Shown here piece after piece: positions 26,228 through 34,000 of a stretch of 64,000 nucleotides of DNA; positions within the stretch are counted from its first letter, which is position 1; each line of letters opens with the position of its first letter. The notes under the pieces are model-generated. The model searched no databases. It was not told where the DNA came from and saw only the letters and a list, made by a program, of their open reading frames with translations. Origin of the DNA: an uncultured Polaribacter sp. (GTDB taxonomy: Bacteria > Bacteroidota > Bacteroidia > Flavobacteriales > Flavobacteriaceae). The stretch is taken from the NCBI RefSeq assembly GCF_947497695.1, contig NZ_CANMHM010000003.1, positions 186,001-250,000 on the forward strand, written 5' to 3'. A program made the position numbers and the translations under genes.

Positions 26228-26235
26228 TACTTTTG
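26228..26235 (+). promoter_or_regulatory. -7 box of the receiver-GT2 operon
   Basis: TACTTTTG, a perfect TAnnTTTG box 38 bp before the ATG at 26274. Confidence 0.55.
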
Positions 26236-26273
26236 ACGTGTAATTAAGCAACAAACTTATAAAAATAAATAGT

Positions 26274-27494
26274 ATGAAAGTATTAGCAATAGATGATCAA
26301 AAATTAGTTTTAATCCCATTAGAAAATAGATTAAAAGAATTAGGTTATGAAGTTTTAACTGAAACAAACGCAACAAAAGGAATTGAATTATACGATTCTT
26401 TTCAGCCAGATTTGGTAATTGTAGACATTAATATGCCTTTAATATCTGGTTTAGAAGTTGTAAAACATATTAGAAACACTAAAAATGCGAGCACTCCAAT
26501 TATGGTTTTATCTGGTAATACAGATGATGCTATGATTACTGAAGGTTTTGATTTAGGTATTAATGACTACATGAAAAAACCTTTGAGTTTGGTAGAAGTT
26601 TGTGCAAGAGTAAAAAGATTAATAGGAGCACCTGTTGTAACTAATCAAACAAACTCTTCTAAAAACACCATTATACAACAAAGATGTGTTGGTGTGGTAA
26701 TACCTTGTTATAATGAAGAAGAAAGATTGTTAAGTAACGAGTTTACTAATTTTATTGATGAAAATTCTGGGTACCATTTATGTTTTGTAAACGATGGTAG
26801 TAAAGATAAAACTTTAGAGGTTTTAAACGATCTTAGAAAAGGAAGAGAAGATTTTATTACAGTATATGATTGTGAAAAAAACGGAGGGAAAGCAGAAGCA
26901 GTAAGACAAGGAATGTTGCACATGGCAAAACATGACGATTTAGATTACATAGGGTTTTTAGATGCAGATTTATCTACAGATTTAACAGATTTTGATGCTT
27001 TAGTTTCTACCATAGAAAACTCTGATTATAAAATAGTGAGTGGTTCTAGAATTAGCAGAATGGGTGCAGATATTACTAAAGAATCTGCAAGAAAAATTAT
27101 TAGTATGACTATTAATTTTATCATTAGAAAGATTTTAAAAATGGATTTTAAAGACACACAATGTGGGGCAAAAATCTTTCATAAAGATGTAATTGAAATT
27201 TCATTTGCAGAAAAATTTGTAACTCAGTGGATTTTTGATGTAGAAATTTTTAGAAGAATAACTTTACATTTTGGATTGCAAAAAGCAAAAGAAATGTTGT
27301 GTGAACAACCTTTAAAAAGATGGATTCATGCAGATGGTTCTAAATTATCTATGAAAGATTCTATGAAAATTGTTTTTCAATTAGGACAAATAGCATGGTT
27401 TTACTCTAAAAAAAAGAAGAAAAATAGTACTGTAACACTAAATAGAAATTACAAAACAAGTGATTTTGTTTTTCAGAACTTGAAAGAGGTTTAA
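26274..27494 (+). CDS. Receiver domain fused to GT2 glycosyltransferase
   Basis: A 406-residue two-domain protein. Residues 1-117 are a full response-regulator receiver: D7-D8, phosphoacceptor D51 (VIVDINMP), S80, K101 (DYMKKPLS). Residues 138-375 are a family-2 glycosyltransferase of the dolichyl-phosphate-mannose-synthase kind: VVIPCYNEEER at 141, VNDGSKDKT at 172, NGGKAEAVRQGM at 203, FLDADLSTD with the metal-binding D230-A-D232, and a membrane-associating helix near 270-290. The receiver replaces the usual DNA-binding output, so phosphorylation probably controls sugar transfer directly. All catalytic and phospho-site residues are intact. It has the proposed operator and heads an operon with a GT2-like protein and manA. 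Confidence 0.92.
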   Translation: MKVLAIDDQKLVLIPLENRLKELGYEVLTETNATKGIELYDSFQPDLVIVDINMPLISGLEVVKHIRNTKNASTPIMVLSGNTDDAMITEGFDLGINDYMKKPLSLVEVCARVKRLIGAPVVTNQTNSSKNTIIQQRCVGVVIPCYNEEERLLSNEFTNFIDENSGYHLCFVNDGSKDKTLEVLNDLRKGREDFITVYDCEKNGGKAEAVRQGMLHMAKHDDLDYIGFLDADLSTDLTDFDALVSTIENSDYKIVSGSRISRMGADITKESARKIISMTINFIIRKILKMDFKDTQCGAKIFHKDVIEISFAEKFVTQWIFDVEIFRRITLHFGLQKAKEMLCEQPLKRWIHADGSKLSMKDSMKIVFQLGQIAWFYSKKKKKNSTVTLNRNYKTSDFVFQNLKEV

Positions 27495-27495
27495 T

Positions 27496-27912
27496 GTGAA
27501 GAAAGGAATTATAATAATTTTTGGAAAAAATGAAGGTATTTTATCAAACACTTTAAATTTTAGCACTTTTTTTAATGAAAAAATTAAAATATGCTTGGTA
27601 AATAACGGAAATCACGACAACTTTTTTAAAGAGATACAAAGTTTAAAAGAACCATTAAATAATGATGTTGCAATTGTAAACCTAAGAAAAGAAACATCGA
27701 TAAAATTAGCAGTAAAAGCAGGTGTTCGATTTTTATCAAACAAAGAAGATATTCAACTCATTATTTATGCACAACCCATTAGTATTGCAAACCCAATGCT
27801 ACTTAAAAAGTTAATAGCAGTTTTTAAACAAGAGTTTATTTCTAAAAAGGAAGAAAGAGTTTTACTAAGATCTGTTTACTCTTTAAATGAAGTTTTAAAC
27901 GATAAAAAATAA
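27496..27912 (+). CDS. Degenerate GT2-like protein without the DXD metal site
   Basis: A 138-residue cytosolic protein beginning at GTG 27496, one base after the upstream stop. It can be aligned by eye with the first half of the GT2 domain just upstream: CLVNNGNHDNFFKEIQSLK matches CFVNDGSKDKTLEVLNDLR, and SIKLAVKAGVRFLSN matches KAEAVRQGMLHMAKH. Where the enzyme has FLDADLS this protein has IYAQPIS, so the metal and sugar-phosphate ligands are lost, and the acceptor half is missing. Either a decayed gene or, more likely given the intact frame and operon position, a non-catalytic partner of the receiver-GT2 enzyme. Confidence 0.6.
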   Translation: MKKGIIIIFGKNEGILSNTLNFSTFFNEKIKICLVNNGNHDNFFKEIQSLKEPLNNDVAIVNLRKETSIKLAVKAGVRFLSNKEDIQLIIYAQPISIANPMLLKKLIAVFKQEFISKKEERVLLRSVYSLNEVLNDKK

Positions 27913-27916
27913 CAAA

Positions 27917-29146
27917 ATGGAAACAAGAACTCATATAAATAGCGGTATTTACAAAATTAAAGGAAAAGTACAAAATTACGATTGGGGAGGTAAAAGTTTT
28001 ATACCTAACTTAATTAAAAAGAAAAATAGTACAGATAACAACTTTGCAGAATATTGGTTAGGTGCTCATGCTAAAGCTCCATCAATAATAGATACAGAAA
28101 AAGGAAGCATGAATTTAGACCTTTTTTTAAACGAAAACCCTACCGAAAATTTAGGTTTAAAAGTAGCCAATTCTTTTAAAAAATTGCCTTTTTTATTTAA
28201 AGTTTTAGATGTACATAAAATGCTTTCTATTCAAGTGCATCCTACAAAAGAGGCTGCTAAAATTGGTTTTGAGTTAGAAAATGAAAAAGGAATTTTATTA
28301 ACAGATAGTAACAGAAATTATAAAGATAAAAATCATAAACCAGAAGTAATGGTTGCTTTGGGTGATTTTTGGTTGTTGCATGGTTTTTTAGAAAGAAGTA
28401 AAATAATTAAAAACCTATCTGAAACTAAAGAATTAAATTTTTTATTACCTGTTTTTTTAGAAGAAGGATATTTAGAATTATACAAAAAAGTTATGCAATT
28501 TACTCAAGAAGAAGTAAACGTAATTTTAAAACCATTGGTAAAAAGAATACTTCCAAAGTTTTTAAATGATGGAATAGAGAAGTCTTCTCCAGAATATTGG
28601 GCTGCAAAAGCCATACAAAACAACAATTTTGATACTATTGATAGAGGCATTTTTTCAATCTATTTTTTTAATATTTTAAATTTATCTAAAGGTGAGGCTA
28701 TTTTTCAAGATGCAGGAGTACCACATGCATATTTAGAGGGTAAAAATATTGAGTTAATGGCAAATTCAGACAATGTTTTAAGAGGTGGTTTAACAACCAA
28801 ACATATAGATGTTGATGAGCTTTTAAAACACACAAAATTTGAAGAAACAATCCCTAAAATATTAAAAGGAACAAGCAGTAAAGATAATGGAGAAACTGTT
28901 TACAAGACAACAGCAGATGATTTTGAATTGAGTAAAATTGATTTAGAAAAAACGGTAAAACATAACTCAATATCTAATTCTGTAGAAATTCTTTTACTTT
29001 TAAAAGGTTCAGCTACAGTAACTCAAAATGATGAAATAACACATTTAGAAAAAGGACAATCTGTATTTATTCGTCCAAATACTGCTTATAAAATTGAAAC
29101 GGAAACAACTGTAGAAATCTATAAAGCAAGTGTTCCAGAGAGTTAA
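27917..29146 (+). CDS. manA: Mannose-6-phosphate isomerase, class I
   Basis: A 409-residue metal enzyme interconverting mannose-6-phosphate and fructose-6-phosphate, the step that feeds GDP-mannose. Zinc-site motifs are visible: SIQVHPTKEAA near 105, DKNHKPEVMVAL near 140 (the E and H ligands) and FQDAGVPHAYLEGKNIELMANSDNVLRGG near 265. It ends with a cupin-like C-terminal domain (KGQSVFIRPNTAYKIE). It follows the GT2-like gene by 4 bp, so mannose supply is tied to the locus and mannose is a likely sugar in the polymer. Confidence 0.93.
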   Translation: METRTHINSGIYKIKGKVQNYDWGGKSFIPNLIKKKNSTDNNFAEYWLGAHAKAPSIIDTEKGSMNLDLFLNENPTENLGLKVANSFKKLPFLFKVLDVHKMLSIQVHPTKEAAKIGFELENEKGILLTDSNRNYKDKNHKPEVMVALGDFWLLHGFLERSKIIKNLSETKELNFLLPVFLEEGYLELYKKVMQFTQEEVNVILKPLVKRILPKFLNDGIEKSSPEYWAAKAIQNNNFDTIDRGIFSIYFFNILNLSKGEAIFQDAGVPHAYLEGKNIELMANSDNVLRGGLTTKHIDVDELLKHTKFEETIPKILKGTSSKDNGETVYKTTADDFELSKIDLEKTVKHNSISNSVEILLLLKGSATVTQNDEITHLEKGQSVFIRPNTAYKIETETTVEIYKASVPES

Positions 29147-29152
29147 AAATTA

Positions 29153-29836
29153 CTATTTGTTAAGAATCTTTAATAATTTATGAGTCCCCAAACTAGCAAC
29201 ATCTTCAATTATTGTTAAATTTTCAAAATCATATTTAGTAACTGAAGGTTTGGGGTCTATAAAATAAATTGGCGTGTTTGGTTTTATATAATCTATTAAC
29301 CCAGCTGCAGGATATACTTGCATAGAAGTACCAATAATGACTAGAATATCTGCCTTTTTTACAATTTCTATAGCTTTGTTTAACATAGGGACCATTTCTC
29401 CAAACCAAACAATATGTGGTCTTAATTGACTTTTTTTAGGACATAAATCTCCTAAAAACAAGTCCTTTTTCCAGTCTAACACAATATTCTCATCAATAGA
29501 ACTTCTAACTTTTAAAAGTTCGCCATGTAAATGTGTTATTTTAGCACTACCAGCTCTTTCATGCAAATCATCTACATTTTGTGTAATAATTTCTACATGG
29601 AAATTGTCTTCTAATTCAGCTAAATTAAAATGTGCTTTATTGGGTTTAACAGTTAATAATTGTTTTCTACGTTGGTTGTAAAAATCTAAAACCAATTCAG
29701 GATTTGCCTCATAACCTTCAGGCGAAGCAACTTCCATCACATCATGTCCTTCCCACAAACCATCAGCATCTCTAAAAGTTTGTATGCCACTTTCTGCAGA
29801 AATGCCTGCTCCTGTTAAAACGACTATTTTTTTCAT
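29153..29836 (-). CDS. cobB: Sir2-family NAD-dependent protein deacylase, class III-like
   Basis: A 227-residue sirtuin. NAD-binding GAGISAESGIQTFRD at 9-23, TQNVDDLHERAG at 85-96 and catalytic H104 (LHGE) are present. DFYNQRR carries Y53 and R56, the pair that in class III sirtuins (SIRT5, CobB) binds the carboxylate of succinyl- or malonyl-lysine. The four cysteines that usually hold structural zinc are not there: only C132 remains between 104 and 145. The gene is convergent with manA (6 bp apart) and divergent from trmH. Confidence 0.88.
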   Translation of the reverse strand: MKKIVVLTGAGISAESGIQTFRDADGLWEGHDVMEVASPEGYEANPELVLDFYNQRRKQLLTVKPNKAHFNLAELEDNFHVEIITQNVDDLHERAGSAKITHLHGELLKVRSSIDENIVLDWKKDLFLGDLCPKKSQLRPHIVWFGEMVPMLNKAIEIVKKADILVIIGTSMQVYPAAGLIDYIKPNTPIYFIDPKPSVTKYDFENLTIIEDVASLGTHKLLKILNK

Positions 29837-29889
29837 AAATTGGATGAAGTATTTTTGTAAAATCCTCTATAAAGATAAAAATAATAATT

Positions 29890-29897
29890 TAAGTTTG
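29890..29897 (+). promoter_or_regulatory. -7 box of trmH, start codon 5 bp downstream
   Basis: TAAGTTTG fits TAnnTTTG perfectly; only 5 bp separate it from the ATG at 29903, so the transcript would be leaderless or nearly so. Confidence 0.5.
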
Positions 29898-29902
29898 TAG
29901 CT

Positions 29903-30577
29903 ATGATTGATGAAAAATTATTGAACTATTTTGAAGGCTATTTAACAGATAAAAGAAAAACGCTCTTTAAAAAAGTATTAGAAAATAGGACGAGACATTT
30001 TACAGTGGTGTTAGAAGATATTTTTCAGCCACATAATGCTAGTGCTGTAATTAGAACAGCAGATATTTTTGGTGTACAAGATGTACATGCCATTGAAAAT
30101 AAGTATTCGAATAGAGTTTCTAGACATGTTGCAAAAGGTTCACAAAAATGGATAACTTCAAGACGATATAAAGCAGATGGAGATAACACTAAAATTTGCT
30201 TAGACAATTTACGCAAAAAAGGCTATCAAATTATTGCAACAACACCTCATAACGATTCTTGTTTATTGCAAGATTTTGATGTGACTAAAAAATCTGCATT
30301 TGTATTTGGAGTAGAAGCAGAGGGGGTTTCTGATTATGTGAAAGAACAAGCAGATGGATTTTTAAAAATACCCATGGTTGGTTTTACAGAAAGTTTAAAT
30401 ATTTCTGTTGCAGCAGCTATTATTTTACAAGATATAACTACAAAATTGAGAAATTCTGATGTAGATTGGCAATTATCTGATGAAGAAAAAAACGTTTTGT
30501 ATTACAATTGGGTACGTAAAACAATTAAAAACGTCGATAAAATAGAAAAGCATTATTACCAAAACTTAGAGGTGTAA
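29903..30577 (+). CDS. trmH: tRNA (guanosine-2'-O)-methyltransferase, TrmH/SpoU family
   Basis: A 224-residue SPOUT methyltransferase, full length for TrmH, which methylates the ribose of G18 in tRNA using S-adenosylmethionine. SpoU motif 1 is DIFQPHNASAVIRTADIFGVQDVHAIE (N44 and R50 within it), motif 2 FVFGVEAEGVSDYV near 134, motif 3 KIPMVGFTESLNISVAAAIIL near 153. The start matches the usual TrmH N-terminus (DEKLLNYFEGYLTDKR), so a later start is unlikely. Confidence 0.92.
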   Translation: MIDEKLLNYFEGYLTDKRKTLFKKVLENRTRHFTVVLEDIFQPHNASAVIRTADIFGVQDVHAIENKYSNRVSRHVAKGSQKWITSRRYKADGDNTKICLDNLRKKGYQIIATTPHNDSCLLQDFDVTKKSAFVFGVEAEGVSDYVKEQADGFLKIPMVGFTESLNISVAAAIILQDITTKLRNSDVDWQLSDEEKNVLYYNWVRKTIKNVDKIEKHYYQNLEV

Positions 30578-30676
30578 TTATTTTTCTGAATATTTATTAA
30601 AAGACATACCTAAGCTGTATAAAGATACAACTATTTCAAATTAGAAAAGATAGCTTGCTTCATCTCTCTAATCAGT

Positions 30677-31045
30677 TTACTCCACAATAATTTTCTGAAT
30701 AGTTGCAGTAGAATCGCATCGTTTTACTAATAAACTGATGTTTTCTAATTCTTTTGAACCTGTTATAAAATATTCTGCACAAGGCTTTTGTCTAGGATTT
30801 CCTTTGCCAAAATCAACATCACCAGTATATAAAATTGTTTTTATTTTTAGAGTATCAATATCAAATTTTTGCATTGCATTTGTAGCATCCTCAGAAAATA
30901 AACGTTTTTTTATTCTGATAGATTTTAATGTTCTAGAATCCATTCCATAATCAAAAGTGGCTTGTTTTTTTTGCCAGAAAAAATAAACTCCAATGCAGCC
31001 TAATGATAAACCTACTAAATAATATCCTATTCTTTTAATGAGCAT
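30677..31045 (-). CDS. Small single-pass membrane protein, unknown function
   Basis: A 122-residue protein with an N-terminal membrane helix (IGYYLVGLSLGCIGVYFF, residues 6-23) and an extracytoplasmic tail containing two cysteines and the string GDVDFGKGNPRQKPCAEYFI. I do not recognise the family. It has its own perfect -7 box and ends 99 bp from the convergent trmH stop. Confidence 0.6.
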   Translation of the reverse strand: MLIKRIGYYLVGLSLGCIGVYFFWQKKQATFDYGMDSRTLKSIRIKKRLFSEDATNAMQKFDIDTLKIKTILYTGDVDFGKGNPRQKPCAEYFITGSKELENISLLVKRCDSTATIQKIIVE

Positions 31046-31062
31046 CTCTAATTTTTGAATTG

Positions 31063-31070
31063 CAAATTTA
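31063..31070 (-). promoter_or_regulatory. -7 box of the small membrane protein gene
   Basis: Reverse-strand TAAATTTG is a perfect TAnnTTTG box, 17 bp before the ATG at 31045. Confidence 0.5.
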
Positions 31071-31094
31071 GTTTTTTTATCGCTTAAAAGAATA

Positions 31095-34000
31095 TTATTT
31101 ATTTAATAAAGAAAAATGAGCTCTAAATTGGGCAATTCGATCTCCTTGTTTGTATTCTACTACAAACCAATAATCAGATGGTTTTGCTTTTTTGCCATAA
31201 TTATTATAGCCATTCCAACCTTTTTCACTTGGTTTTATTACTGTAATTAGCTCTCCATATCTAGAAAATATTTTTATGGTAGCATTTAAGTCGTCTTTAA
31301 TATCTGTAATATTCCATGTATCATTGATACCATCCCCATTTGGTGTAAAAAATTTAGGATAATCAAAAGCTGTAAACTCCACAAAATAATCTCCACAAAT
31401 ACCTGTAAGATCTTTTACCTTTAAAGTATATAAACCTGGACCAATGTTTTCAAAAATTGGAGATTCCTGAAAAGGACCATCATCTAAAGCATACATATAA
31501 TTGCCAAAACTAAAATTAGTTTCATTAACTTCTATAGTATATAAATTAACAAAATAATTGGTTAAAAATTTAATTTCAAACTTTGGATTGGAACTTTCTA
31601 CAACAACTTCTGTAGGATAATAATTACAATTTGGAGGCATTTCTGGTTGTAATTTTATCGTTTTTACTGTGTAAGTACCTGCTTTGAATGCGTTGTAGTC
31701 TGGACCTGTACCTACTAACTCATCTTCTAAAAACCATTGCACTGTAAACTCATTTACGTCTAAATTTGATTGCAATAAAAAAGGATTTGTAGTATTACCA
31801 GTCTTATAATCAACACAAATTGTTCCTCCTTGTATTTCTAAATCTAATAATGGATAAACATGGATATTAAAATTTCCGTTTTGAAAACAGTTTGGATTGC
31901 CCTTAGGATATGCATGAAAGTATATTGTTTGTGATCCTATAGTTGTAATTGTATAGTCTTTTAAATCTATAAAATCTTCTTTATTAGGGCTTCTGTAATA
32001 TTCTACAGTTATATCTGCATCAGATAAATTTGGTAATGTTACACTACCACAAGTTTCTAAATTTGGTATGGTTATCGTTGGAGTTTCAAAAATATCAACT
32101 GTAAAAGCATGTTCATCTTCACAGAAAAAACGATTTCCATTTTGGGCATAAATGTAAATTGTTTGTGATGCTGTAATAACATCTCCATGACTTAATTGTA
32201 CTCCATTACCACCAGATTCTGTGTAATATTCTCCGACATTTAATTTAGGAAGTGTGTAAGATTCACAAGCAAGTACGTTTGCTGGTTTGTCTACAATAAT
32301 TCCATAAACATTAACTCTAAAAACGTTTTCATTACTACAAGAACCTATTTCATTATCTTTGTTAAAAATGTATACATCTTGTGTAGTTTCAATTATTTGG
32401 CCTGCAAATAATTCTGTTCCTTGCCCATTTGTTTCAGTAAAATATTGCCCATTTTTTAAAGTTGGTAAAGTATAGGGTTCACAACTAGAAATATCTGTAA
32501 AATTATCTACAGTTGGTATCTCTTTTATACTGATATTAAAGCTCGATTCATTGTCGCAAAAATTTGTTTTATTATAAATATAAATTGTTTGACTTGTATC
32601 AATTAAATCTCCAGCTGTTAAGTTTATTCCTTCTCCATTAGCTTCTGTAAAATAATTTCCATTTGTTAAAACAGGTAATGTTGGTAAATCATTTTCACAT
32701 TTTATGATGTTGTCTAATACATCTACTGGTACAATAGGGTAAACTATTATACTTAACTCAATACCAGTACAGTTATCTGTTGTTGTAATTTCTGGAGCAT
32801 AATAATAGACTGTTTGAGAATTTGTTATTACAGTTCCTGAAGGAATAATGCTACCTAATCCATTATTTTCTGTGTAATAATTTCCAAAAGGAAAACTCGG
32901 AATTATGTATTGTCCGTTACAAGCAACTATATCTTTAAATTCACTTTGATCAATAATACTTACTGTAAATGAATTTGAATTTGTACAGTTAGTAGTTGTG
33001 TTCTCATTAAAAATATAAATAGTTTGACTACTTGTAATTAAATCTCCTTCTTTTAGTAGATTTCCTTCACCATTATTTTCAGTGAAATAATTACCATTTG
33101 TAATTTTTGGTAGTTGGTAAGAATTACAAGTTACAACATCGTTTTTAGAATCTACAACAGGTAAATTGTAGATTATTAACTGATACTCTTCATCAGAACA
33201 AAATACATCTTCTATTTGAGCATAAAAATAAATTGTTGAACTTTCTGTAATAGCTGTTCCTGGAGTTATTAAATTACCAGTTCCATTTGGGCCATTTTTT
33301 TCTGTGTAAAATTCTCCTAAAAGGCTTTCTGGAATAATATATTGATTGCAATGTTCTAAATCAATAGAAAAATCTTTTGCTAAAGTTATTGTAAAGTTTT
33401 CTTCAATAAAACAACCTTGAGTATTTTCATTATATATGTACAGAGTAGTGTTTTCTGTAATTTCATCACCAGAAAATAATTGATTACCAGTTTTATTTGG
33501 GCCTGTATAGTAAAAACCACTGGCTAAATTTGGCAATATATAAGTTGTACAGGCAATAATATCTTCTATTTCATTTAAAATAGGAGCTTTAATAATATCT
33601 ATTTGAAAATTAACAATATCAAAACAATTATTGTTCATTAACCTTGCCCAAACTGTAAAATCATCAACATTATTAGGTACTTGAAATGCTAAAGGATTAG
33701 CTATTTTGTTATCATTGTTATTCGCTTCACTTTCAGATAAAAAGTAATTAATCGTATAATTTACAGAATCTGCATTATTTAAAATTTCAGTTTCAACTAA
33801 AGTTGATAAATTAATGATGTTTTCATTTTCACAAATCGAAAAATTATTAGGTTTGGTTGCTTTAACATCTAAAAATAGTAATTTAAATTCTAAAATAGCA
33901 TTACAAAATGAATTGGTTGTTTTATTGTATAATTTGATATAAATAGTTTCGTTTCCTGAAGATTGGTAATTTGTTAAAACACTTGAGTCTAGAGGATTAT

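Noticed and set aside
27496..27912. Degenerate GT2-like gene called as a pseudogene
   Set aside because: The frame is open, codon use matches neighbours and gaps are 1-4 bp; loss of the DXD alone does not show decay, so it is kept as a coding gene with the alternative stated.
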